Positions 36,213 to 44,404 of a stretch of 64,000 bases of DNA are shown in pieces. The notes under the pieces were generated by a model. That model worked only from the letters and a program-made list of their open reading frames with translations. It ran no database searches and had not been told where the DNA came from. Made by a program: the position numbers and the translations under genes. Every line of letters starts with the position of its first letter. Within the stretch, counting starts at the first letter, position 1. Source of the DNA: Clostridiaceae bacterium BRH_c20a (GTDB taxonomy: Bacteria > Bacillota > Peptococcia > Peptococcales > BICA1-8); the NCBI GenBank assembly GCA_000961765.1, contig LADT01000035.1:44445-108444 (forward strand). The letters are read 5' to 3'.

Positions 36213-38390
36213 CTACGGTTTTGAGAAAATCCCCTTTATTCTGGTGTTGATCAAACTGTTTCCCAGATTTTGTACGTATTCCATGACCACAAAGTCGGTT
36301 ATTTTATATTGAGAAAACAACTGCCAAAATTCCATGGAACCACCGTAAAAGAATTTTGAATCGACAAGAATTACATTCTCGTAATAGGGCGTAAGCCACG
36401 GCGCCAAAGCCTTGCTGTATTCATCCCCCAATATCATCAGCGTTTTATCTTTTTTTAGATCTCCGTAGAGGATGGAATGGGAGAAATACGACCCAATGAA
36501 AATATCATATCCTTGACGTGAAAGCGCTACCGTCGGAGTGTTGTAGATGAGGTAATCATCCTTGGTGCGGCGCGCGGTTATGGTTTGTTGGTTGGCTGCA
36601 CCCTCCCGAATATAGTAGCTTACATAATCTGGATATTTGCTAAGCGTACGGGCCTCGGGAAGCGCATTCATTGTTCCTATGTAATGTTCAAAGCGGTTCT
36701 CCTGATATTCACTAATGTCTTTCATGCCTATGCCAGCACTTTTGCAAAATTCCTCCGCCGCATAATACGCCCCTAACGCTGTCCATACATGATCCGTCCT
36801 GAAAAACAAATACTCACTCTTATGCTCAAAAAGCGCATTGGCAGTGTCAATTGTTATGACCTCTGAAGGCATCGTGGCATATATCTCGGCTATGGCGCCA
36901 ATGACATCATCGGAATACATCTGATATCTATCATCTTCAAGGCTGATACGCGTAGGAATAAGCATTAGGTATTTGTTTACTCCCTCCGGCAGCGAGTCCA
37001 TAGCACCCCTCAATATTTCCGAAGCCTGCCAAATACCGTTGGGATCATAATAAAAGCGTTCTAACACTCTGTCCTCAAAATAGACATGTTCCTTTGTTAC
37101 CAGCGTTGGTATAGTTTCCAATTGACCTCCATCCGGCTTACCATCTACGCCATAAGTAAATTCCTTTGCAATCGCCTTTTCCACCTCCAGCAGCCTTTCC
37201 TTTTCATGTATTCTTTTGAGAATTGCTGTGGTAGATATACTTGTAGTGATAATCGCAAAAAGCATGGCTATGCTAATCACAGCGGGCCAAATTTTTTTCA
37301 GCAGAAGGCCCTTATGAGGGCGTGGACGGGACAATGCAATCGGTTCCATTTTACTAAGGTTATAATCGGGGCAGCATTCGCCACCCGCCTCAGAACTGAC
37401 ATAGCCGTAAACGCGGCAATTTTTATTAAAAATGACCTTCCCCCGTGCAATAACGGATTTTGTTTTGCCAGGCTGTCCAATAGTTACATCGCTTTCAGCA
37501 TACAGGCTCCCCTGTGTGAAAACCGATCCATACACGCGGGTATTTTGCCCTAGATAGATATCTTCTTCCGCAAAAAGGTTGCCATAAATCACCGCATTAT
37601 CACACAGTCTTATGCTTTTATGGGAGCGAATATGGCCTTTGACAGTAAGGCGGTTGAGCACGGTAATATCGTATATAGTTATGATGGTCCCTGCTAAAAC
37701 ACCAGCATCATCAGCAAGGTCGTTGGTTACATATTTTATGTTCCGAAGCTCATCTAAAGGGGTGGACTTTAAATTTAAGTTATGACTGCATTCATCAAGC
37801 AAAACTTCCCCGGTTCCTTGTCCAAATAAAATTGTGGGTGCATATAAACGCCGAAAACGGCAATTGCCCCCGACTATGATTTTAGTGGTACTGGTAGCAC
37901 TTATACCTAGGTCACAGTCATCAGAGGCAGTTAGCGTCCCCTCAGCATCCACCCACCGCAATACTTTGGTGCCATTGCCTAAAACCAGATTCTTTTTGCT
38001 GCAAATTGCTCTAATCGTCTCAACGCCAGACAAATAGGCATTTTGACGAGCATAAACCTCTTTTTCAAAGCGTGTTCCCGCCTGAGGCCTAAAATCCAGG
38101 TTTATCGCATATATGATGCTTTGGCAGACGGATGGATATTCTTTCAATCCATCAGCCTCCAAAATATTTTCTTCCCGTGAGAGTAAAATTTTCCCGGAAC
38201 CATCATAATCCGCCCACTTTTCATCAAACAGTCCGGTAAAAGATTTTACAAAATAGCGGGGGTCTCTTATTTTTGTCTGTTCTATCTCCAGCACCTTACC
38301 ACTGCTTTTTCGCAGGAAAAACAAGCTGAATAAGATAGGAAACAGCAGCATGATAACAAAGGCCGTGATTGCAATAATGATTATAGTCAC
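36213..38390 (-). CDS. Beta-helix (bactofilin-like) plus DHHW-domain membrane protein
   Basis: 725 residues with an unusual layout. One N-terminal membrane helix leads into a cytoplasmic stretch (about 130-350) of short beta-strand repeats such as ITVLNRLTVKGHIRSHKSIRL and CDNAVIYGNLFAEEDIYLGQ, a polymer-forming beta-helix. A second helix (IWPAVISIAMLFAIITTSIS) follows, then an extracellular DHHW domain with FFRTDHVWTALGAYYAAEEF. The DHHW/AlgJ-like fold is used in polysaccharide O-acetylation. The GTG start overlaps the stop of the glycosyltransferase gene (GTGA). Confidence 0.78.
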   Translation of the reverse strand: MTIIIIAITAFVIMLLFPILFSLFFLRKSSGKVLEIEQTKIRDPRYFVKSFTGLFDEKWADYDGSGKILLSREENILEADGLKEYPSVCQSIIYAINLDFRPQAGTRFEKEVYARQNAYLSGVETIRAICSKKNLVLGNGTKVLRWVDAEGTLTASDDCDLGISATSTTKIIVGGNCRFRRLYAPTILFGQGTGEVLLDECSHNLNLKSTPLDELRNIKYVTNDLADDAGVLAGTIITIYDITVLNRLTVKGHIRSHKSIRLCDNAVIYGNLFAEEDIYLGQNTRVYGSVFTQGSLYAESDVTIGQPGKTKSVIARGKVIFNKNCRVYGYVSSEAGGECCPDYNLSKMEPIALSRPRPHKGLLLKKIWPAVISIAMLFAIITTSISTTAILKRIHEKERLLEVEKAIAKEFTYGVDGKPDGGQLETIPTLVTKEHVYFEDRVLERFYYDPNGIWQASEILRGAMDSLPEGVNKYLMLIPTRISLEDDRYQMYSDDVIGAIAEIYATMPSEVITIDTANALFEHKSEYLFFRTDHVWTALGAYYAAEEFCKSAGIGMKDISEYQENRFEHYIGTMNALPEARTLSKYPDYVSYYIREGAANQQTITARRTKDDYLIYNTPTVALSRQGYDIFIGSYFSHSILYGDLKKDKTLMILGDEYSKALAPWLTPYYENVILVDSKFFYGGSMEFWQLFSQYKITDFVVMEYVQNLGNSLINTRIKGIFSKP

Positions 38391-39667
38391 TGTTGTGCAA
38401 CCTCTGCGTTTTTGCTGTCATCAAATCGTTCCGTTTTGGCCCACTCCACGACCCGTCTGGTCACAAGGTCCCCTACAGCGTCCAATAATCCTAAACTGAT
38501 ATTCCATAAATAGAAATAAAAATTGAATGTGATAAGCGGTAGTAACAAAACATCTTTTTTTACTCCGTCCACCATCAGCGCTGTTGCGATCTCATAAAAA
38601 GGCGCAAAATTACCATAGCTGTTATAGGCTCCCAAAAACAAGAGTGCCCACCATCCTACGAAAACGTTCATCTCTCCCAGAAAAAACAGAATAATAGAGT
38701 CGATAAGTGCCAGAGCAAATAAAAATGGTACTGCGTAAACTATCAAGAGTAGCGTTCCATCCAGTTTTTCACGAGGGGTCATGTGCTTCGAAAAAATTAC
38801 TGGTAAAAAATATCGGAACATAACACTGTTATGACCCCGGGACCAACGCCGCACTTGTTTAGCTCGAGCATCCCATGTTTCCGGTACTTCTTCATAACAT
38901 TCCGCAGCATTGGCATACACCACTTTCCAGCCCTTTGTATAAAGCCGGTAGGTCAGCTCAGTATCTTCAGCAAGGACGCGTGGGTTGAAGCCGCCTGTTT
39001 CCAGAATGATGTTTTTACGAAACCCACCCACAGTGCCGCCATATTGAGGTACAGTCTTTAAGTTATACCGCGCCTGTTGGTCAGCCTGATAGCCCCCTGA
39101 GCGTTCCAGGTTAAGGAGCCTCGTCAACCAATTCTTAGTTATATTGTAAGGAACTACTCTGCCCATCACTGCACCCACCTCGGGATCTGCAAAGGCAAGG
39201 GCTAACTGACGAAGCAAATCCTTGCCCGGACGGTAGTCTGCATCAAAAACAACTATGATTTCCCCCTTTGCCAACTGCATTGCATCATTTAAGCTTGCTG
39301 GCTTACCGCGCTCTCCCGAATTCCGGTGCAGCGGTCTAATAATAGGGTACCTAACTTTGTATTCATCTAACATTTTCGCTGTTGCATCGGATGAATTATC
39401 ATTAATAGGGATGATTTCAAAGCGGTCTTTTTCATAATTACATACCAGTAATGAGTCCAGTACATTTTGCAGCACCTTCTCCTCGTTATGCATGGGGATA
39501 AGTACCGATACGAAGGGCAATTCGCTATCGTATATATCATTGTAATACATTCTCTGTTGCCCAAAGATACGGTTGTAGGAGAAAATAAAATGGCGAACCG
39601 CATAAACAAGCATCAAAATGACAATGAGAACAAAATACACTTTAAAAACGGTTATAACCAAAGCCAC
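38387..39667 (-). CDS. Family 2 glycosyltransferase, processive polysaccharide synthase type
   Basis: 426 residues, GTG start behind AGGAGG. An N-terminal helix, a GT-A domain with SVLIPMHNEEKVLQNVL, NDNSSDATA, IVVFDADYRPG (metal-binding DxD-like), EDTELTYRL (base aspartate) and QVRRWSRGH (the QxxRW motif), then three C-terminal helices. This is the cellulose/hyaluronan/PNAG synthase architecture. It extends a polymer from a UDP-sugar and moves it across the membrane. It overlaps the genes on both sides, showing tight co-translation. Confidence 0.92.
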   Translation of the reverse strand: MALVITVFKVYFVLIVILMLVYAVRHFIFSYNRIFGQQRMYYNDIYDSELPFVSVLIPMHNEEKVLQNVLDSLLVCNYEKDRFEIIPINDNSSDATAKMLDEYKVRYPIIRPLHRNSGERGKPASLNDAMQLAKGEIIVVFDADYRPGKDLLRQLALAFADPEVGAVMGRVVPYNITKNWLTRLLNLERSGGYQADQQARYNLKTVPQYGGTVGGFRKNIILETGGFNPRVLAEDTELTYRLYTKGWKVVYANAAECYEEVPETWDARAKQVRRWSRGHNSVMFRYFLPVIFSKHMTPREKLDGTLLLIVYAVPFLFALALIDSIILFFLGEMNVFVGWWALLFLGAYNSYGNFAPFYEIATALMVDGVKKDVLLLPLITFNFYFYLWNISLGLLDAVGDLVTRRVVEWAKTERFDDSKNAEVAQQ

Positions 39668-40464
39668 TTCAACCTCCTTTCTCCTTGATCAAAACGATTA
39701 ATCTGCGCATTTATATAAATACTATAGAAACAAACAAGATATAAGAAATCAAACAGCGGTCCCAGTGAAAAAAACAGGATTGCCATATAGAGGGAGGATA
39801 CTTTTGATATGATAAACATTGAAGCCAAGTACCGTACACACCCAAATACGAAAGAATAGGTCATGGTTCCCCAAAAGGCTATAAGTCTACCTGTAATACC
39901 GCCATAGCCCAATATTCCCATGATGAGACCTGACAGAACAAGAAAGGACAGCCAGATACCCACCTGCTGCTTTATGTATAATTCCGAATAATGTGTCGCT
40001 GAGTAAGGGTAGAAGTCCTGTGCAAACATAAAAAATATAATTGCAATAAGATGTGTTAACAGAATAATTGCAAAATAAATGAAAAGTGGCGTTCCACCTT
40101 TACTATTTCTAGAGGGAAGGAAACAAATAAAAAGAAGGATAAGGGTGACCGCGAGATTCAGTGTAATTTCCTGAAATGACGGCATTGTACTTGGAATTTG
40201 TACATAGTAGACGCCTCCAAAAAATGGAAGAAATTCTGCGTAGGCAATGCGCAAAGAACTCTCCGGGATAGTGACCGTAAGTGCCTCCTTAACCCAAACA
40301 GCTAACAGATAGCTTATTTTTGTGTAAAAGAATAGAAAAAAGACCACACAAGGTAAAACACACCCCAACAGAAGGAACAAACGTTCCTTGCTGTCAGGCT
40401 TTAAGTGCCGGTATGAGCGTGAAAAATATATCTGCATTTTCTGTCCTACAGTTTGTCCGCTCAA
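39652..40464 (-). CDS. Polytopic membrane protein, first gene of polymer cluster
   Basis: About 270 residues from a TTG at 40464 behind GGAAGGGGA; an ATG at 40479 gives five more residues but lacks a ribosome site. Six or seven membrane helices with soluble loops between; no motif I recognise. It overlaps the glycosyltransferase gene by 16 bases, so it probably works with it. Confidence 0.65.
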   Translation of the reverse strand: MSGQTVGQKMQIYFSRSYRHLKPDSKERLFLLLGCVLPCVVFFLFFYTKISYLLAVWVKEALTVTIPESSLRIAYAEFLPFFGGVYYVQIPSTMPSFQEITLNLAVTLILLFICFLPSRNSKGGTPLFIYFAIILLTHLIAIIFFMFAQDFYPYSATHYSELYIKQQVGIWLSFLVLSGLIMGILGYGGITGRLIAFWGTMTYSFVFGCVRYLASMFIISKVSSLYMAILFFSLGPLFDFLYLVCFYSIYINAQINRFDQGERRLKWLWL

Positions 40465-40848
40465 AATATCCCCTTCCATCTAAAACTAGATTTTATCTTC
40501 TACGACATTTCACCTAGCCGAATTACTCAATGCCTTTTAATGAAAACCTGAAAAAACACGGTGTCAAAAGTATATTAATGGTATATTATAGCATATAAAT
40601 ATAAAAATCTACCTATTATTCAAAAAATATTAGTTTTTTTTAAAAATTCCTCAATTGAAAAATTTGTAGTTTTTTTAGACTTTATGAAATTAAGGAATAG
40701 GAGAACACGACAAGAATTTTAATAACTGGTAAAGTTAAAACTCTTTTATTATCTAGTAATTTTTGTACTAAATAAAAAGAATATTATTTTTATAAGTTAC
40801 ACATTATATTAGATGGTTAGTTATTTAAAATAAAAAGGAGGACAACTA
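40465..40848. other. Divergent promoter region, polymer cluster and Gln-rich gene
   Basis: About 380 very AT-rich bases. The leftward cluster and the rightward small gene must both start here. A TATATTA/TATAAT-like run near 40575-40600 is a candidate -10 zone. No gene seen. Confidence 0.35.
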
Positions 40849-41124
40849 ATGCCACAAAATAATCAACAACAATTGCAGCAAGCTTTACAAGCTGCTCAAA
40901 AAGCACAACAAGCTGTTCAACAGGCTCAATCAAACTCAAACCCTCAGCAGCTACAGCAGGCTCAACAACAGTTACAACAAGCCCAGCAGCAGTTACAACA
41001 AGTGCAAGGACAAGCAGGAAATCAGGCAAATACCCAGCAGCAGCAACAACTACAGCAAGCACAACAGCAACTGCAACAGGCTCAGCAGTCGTTACAGCAG
41101 CTACAAAATAACAAACTACAATAA
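40849..41124 (+). CDS. Glutamine-rich heptad-repeat protein
   Basis: 91 residues, of which 48 are glutamine. The text repeats a seven-residue unit LQQAQQQ with leucine and alanine at the spacing of coiled-coil a and d positions. No signal peptide and no membrane helix. It is a real gene: AAAGGAGGA lies 8 bases before the ATG, the frame is clean and a strong terminator follows at once. Likely a long soluble coiled coil that could self-assemble. Spore-coat, scaffold or surface roles are all open; its place next to the polymer cluster is suggestive only. Confidence 0.75.
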   Translation: MPQNNQQQLQQALQAAQKAQQAVQQAQSNSNPQQLQQAQQQLQQAQQQLQQVQGQAGNQANTQQQQQLQQAQQQLQQAQQSLQQLQNNKLQ

Positions 41125-41139
41125 TAAGCGTACAAAAAA

Positions 41140-41168
41140 ACCCCAGCAAGTAACTCTCTTGCTGGGGT
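41140..41168 (+). terminator. Terminator of the Gln-rich gene
   Basis: ACCCCAGCAAG (41140-41150) and CTTGCTGGGGT (41158-41168), 11-bp perfect stem, 7-base loop, then CTAATCTTTC. The A-run before it would also serve leftward transcripts. Confidence 0.85.
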
Positions 41169-41201
41169 CTAATCTTTCTATACTCAATTTGATTTCAGTT
41201 T

Positions 41202-41635
41202 TTATTTAATACAAAAGTTTTTATCGAGCATTTTAATTGCTTCATCTTCTGATACTGGCTTACTAAATAAATAACCTTGAATTATGTGACAATTACTAGA
41301 GAGCAGATATTTTAATTGTTCCTCCGTCTCGACGCCTTCAGCAACAACATCTAGACCAATATTTTGAGCAAGAGATATTATTGAATTTAGGATTTCCCTT
41401 TCCTTTTCTTGACCTACAATCCCGTCTATAAAAGATTTATCAATTTTAAATTGCACAGGTGATCATTAATCGAAACCCAAAGGGAATAATTTCCTAAACC
41501 ATTAAGCCTTCTTACAAAACTAAAAGCGTTATTAATAACCCAATTGCCGATATCTATAATCATTCCTGTCTCTTCTGCTAAAGGTATAAAATCGTTAGGA
41601 TGCACTATTCCATAGACTGAAAAATTTTTAAAACC
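41202..41635 (-). pseudogene. EAL-domain (c-di-GMP phosphodiesterase) remnant
   Basis: Upstream part, frame ending near 41440: VHPNDFIPLAEETGMIIDIG then NWVINNAFSFVRRL and SLWVSIND, the middle of an EAL domain. It then shifts frame to FKIDKSFIDGIVGQEKERE and DVVAEGVETEEQLKYLLS, CHIIQGYLFSKPV, the C-terminal part. About 65 residues between SLWVSIN and FKIDKSFI, including the catalytic LEITE and DDFGTGYS blocks, are missing, and the N-terminal EAL motif is absent. Non-functional. Confidence 0.8.
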
Positions 41636-42238
41636 TTAGACTCTGCAAATATACAATGCCGCCCGGATACCAACATCTATTACATAAAAATCAAGAAAGT
41701 GCTCTTTCAACTCCGACTTAATTTCTCTGATGAAATTGAAGTAATCTCCACCTTCGAGCCATTCGATTATATTTGTCAATATTGATCTGTTCCCATTGTA
41801 ATCATAAATAATGACCAAATGATTGGTAATCCTGCTCATCTCGGCATACATTATTTTTCTCTCATATCCTTTTAATCCGTGTGCTACATAAGATGCAATT
41901 GATACATCAAAGGTTTTGTCTTCAAAGGGCAGCCTTTCAAGGGCGCTTGCCTGTATAAACTCGATTGCTTTGTTTTCTTGTTTATTCATCCCAATGTTAA
42001 GCATTTTTTGGGCCGGGTCTACTCCGGTAATAACGAACCCTCTTTGATTAAGCACAGAGCATAATGCACCGGTTCCACAACCAATGTCAATAATATTATT
42101 ATATGTAGATAAATCCAGCCTATCTTGCATTCCGTCTAGAACTGCACTATAATGTCTTTTTTGATAGTCGTAAAATAGGCCATAGATTGGTGCAATAAAA
42201 TCGAAAACTCTATTTTCTACTTTTTTATTTTTGACCAA
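41636..42238 (-). CDS. Class I SAM-dependent methyltransferase
   Basis: 200 residues from a TTG at 42238, 7 bases after GGAGG. Motif I is IIDIGCGTGALCSVL, followed by VITGVDPAQKMLNIG and LPFEDKTFDVSIASYVAHGL. Substrate cannot be read from the sequence; size and layout fit UbiE/arsenite-type methyltransferases. It abuts the broken EAL gene. Confidence 0.85.
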   Translation of the reverse strand: MVKNKKVENRVFDFIAPIYGLFYDYQKRHYSAVLDGMQDRLDLSTYNNIIDIGCGTGALCSVLNQRGFVITGVDPAQKMLNIGMNKQENKAIEFIQASALERLPFEDKTFDVSIASYVAHGLKGYERKIMYAEMSRITNHLVIIYDYNGNRSILTNIIEWLEGGDYFNFIREIKSELKEHFLDFYVIDVGIRAALYICRV

Positions 42239-42406
42239 AATTATACCTCCGTTTCCTAATTTTATTCCAACTTTTACCTTTTGCATCTTTAGTATTAGTA
42301 TATCGCCATGAATAGTCAAAATAAAAGAAGAATGTCTGTTTTTCTAATCAAGTAAATATATAATGAGCATAATAGCAATAGGTATTATAATATTGGAGGT
42401 AATAAA

Positions 42407-43723
42407 GTGAACAAAAGAAGAAAAATTAATGGCTTTATGCAAATATGCTTAATCGTATTAATAATGATAGTCTTCAGTGGATGCGCAGGGCCTCAGGATC
42501 CCGATAAGACTCCCCCCAGCAATCAAAATGAGACTGCTGCAGATGAGCTAAAAAATCTGCTTCCTGAGCGGACTGGATTTCAATGGATATACAGCGGTTT
42601 TGCGGAATATGGACATGCAATGGAATTGGAGTCTATAGCCACTAGTGACACTAGTACCCATTATGAGGCTAGAGGAGAAATCTACGACCCCTCCGGCGGA
42701 GAGGCTTCTGGGGATTTTAGCCTCCAGGTTCAATATGAGGTCACTAGTGAATCCTTAATCATGGAAATAAAATCAGATAAAATAATGGATAACTTTCCCC
42801 AATTAGAGCTTATCCGGCTCCCCCTTAACAAAGATACACAATGGGAACAAAAGGCTAAGCATAAGAATGGAAAAGAGTATAATCTGGACTGCAGCATCCA
42901 GGGGGTAGAGGACGGGATCGAAGGAAAAGCTTACTCCGTACTGTATAAGGATAAGGATAGCGATTTTTATGAAAAAAGAAGAATTGAGGAAAACTATGGG
43001 GTCATTTCCTTCGAGACTATATGGGAAAGTAATGAAGGTCCCATTACCATGGGTTATGATCTTTATAGGGAAGCCTCCGGTTATCCCGAAAATATAACTC
43101 TTAACTCTTTTTTGCCTCCCACAGAGAAACCACTTCGTTATTTTGGCATTGCCGAATATGCACACCAGGGGGAATTAGTCAAAATTAATGATACCCAGGG
43201 GGAAACAATCTATCAGTTTAATGGCTCATTTGAGGATGGTTCAGGAATACCCGGTGACTTTAAAGTCCAATACCATATTGATTACCAGAAAGGTACAGTC
43301 CAGGAAAAGGTAGTAGAAAATACCCGAAGTGACAAAAACCAAGTCAATTCTAAATTAAAGGATCCCATCATCCTAAAGCTTCCTCTAGAAGTTGGTAACA
43401 CCTGGCAACAGGAAATCACCTTCAAAGGACAAGAAAGGATGATGACTGCTACTATCGTCAGTATAGCTTATGAGGGGAGCACCTTTTACACTCAAATGAA
43501 ATCTAGCACCCCCGTTATGACTATTAGATACATTGTTGAAGAAGCATCAGGTTATTTCCAGAATAGATATGTGGAAGAAAGACAATTCCAGAGAGGTCAG
43601 GGAATAATCAGTTTATCCCAATTAATGGAAGGTAACCTTGATATTAAAGACCTAGATAATGATTACCAGGTTGAACAGGCAATCATTAACCATATGTTTG
43701 GTTATATACTTGAGAGGGATTAA
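42407..43723 (+). CDS. Lipoprotein with two homologous domains
   Basis: 438 residues, GTG start behind GGAGGT. Lipobox IVFSGC (Cys about 26). The mature part has two related halves: one from WIYSGFAEYGHAMELESI and one from LRYFGIAEYAHQGELVKI, each followed by GDF-V-Y and LPL-W-Q blocks. An internal duplication is therefore likely. I do not recognise a characterised family. Attached to the outer membrane face of the cell by its lipid. Confidence 0.75.
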   Translation: MNKRRKINGFMQICLIVLIMIVFSGCAGPQDPDKTPPSNQNETAADELKNLLPERTGFQWIYSGFAEYGHAMELESIATSDTSTHYEARGEIYDPSGGEASGDFSLQVQYEVTSESLIMEIKSDKIMDNFPQLELIRLPLNKDTQWEQKAKHKNGKEYNLDCSIQGVEDGIEGKAYSVLYKDKDSDFYEKRRIEENYGVISFETIWESNEGPITMGYDLYREASGYPENITLNSFLPPTEKPLRYFGIAEYAHQGELVKINDTQGETIYQFNGSFEDGSGIPGDFKVQYHIDYQKGTVQEKVVENTRSDKNQVNSKLKDPIILKLPLEVGNTWQQEITFKGQERMMTATIVSIAYEGSTFYTQMKSSTPVMTIRYIVEEASGYFQNRYVEERQFQRGQGIISLSQLMEGNLDIKDLDNDYQVEQAIINHMFGYILERD

Positions 43724-43759
43724 AAATAATTATAACTATGGGATATATAAAGGTAGCAA

Positions 43760-44353
43760 CTATTGGAAAACAATCTCTACTTTTATATATCCTAAAGTTT
43801 GCAAGAAGCTTTTTAGCAGTTCTTCAGCATTATTTTCCGCTGAACTAATGATTTCTTCCTTGTTTGCCTCTATGTATTTTTGCATATCCTCATTGATTAA
43901 CGCAATATTATCTTCTATATTAAATTTATTAAAAATACCCTGTTGCATATCATAGACGTTGACACTGTCTAAAACCAGAACATTATCAAAAATCTGACCT
44001 TTACTGAGATAAACTTTTATATGCTCCTCACTAACTTCTTCAAGCTTTATAAATTGACAACCCCCGTTAACATAAGCCCGATAAGTAATTAAAATTTTCT
44101 TCCCGCCGATGCTAAAGGGTAATTTGATTTCTCCAAATTTAATAATGTCTGAATAATCCACTATTTCTTGGTAATTATATTTTACTGTAGCCAAGTTACT
44201 CAGTTTTTCTATTTTTTCTGTAATTATTGTGGAATTTTTTTCTTCTTGATGGGAAAAAGAAACAAGGTCCCTCATGTTAAATAAAATAAGCATAAAAGAC
44301 AAAATAAGAATTAAAACAATAAAAATAGATATCTTTTTTATATATCCCGCCAT
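43760..44353 (-). CDS. DUF4230 protein, membrane-anchored
   Basis: 197 residues from the ATG at 44353 behind GGGAGG; a start eight codons earlier is less likely. One N-terminal helix (ISIFIVLILILSFMLILF), then an extracellular domain with LATVKYNYQEIVDYSD, ITYRAYVNGGCQFIKLEEV and a C-terminal helix with NNAEELLKSFLQTLGY. This matches DUF4230, function unknown. Confidence 0.78.
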   Translation of the reverse strand: MAGYIKKISIFIVLILILSFMLILFNMRDLVSFSHQEEKNSTIITEKIEKLSNLATVKYNYQEIVDYSDIIKFGEIKLPFSIGGKKILITYRAYVNGGCQFIKLEEVSEEHIKVYLSKGQIFDNVLVLDSVNVYDMQQGIFNKFNIEDNIALINEDMQKYIEANKEEIISSAENNAEELLKSFLQTLGYIKVEIVFQ

Positions 44354-44404
44354 ATTATTTACCTCCCTCTTATCCACTCCCCCATACCTTTTTTAAAGTT
44401 GTAA

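Noticed and set aside
31401..40464. Cellulose, Pel or PNAG locus
   Set aside because: The GT2 is of the right class, but none of the BcsB/Z, PelD-G or IcaB/PgaB-type partner genes is present, and the VTC-DUF4956-CotH trio does not occur in those loci as I know them.
40817..41149. Long hydrophobic ORF opposite the Gln-rich gene
   Set aside because: It is the mirror of CAG/CAA repeats (Val/Leu/Ala-rich), has no ribosome site, and the forward gene has both ribosome site and terminator.
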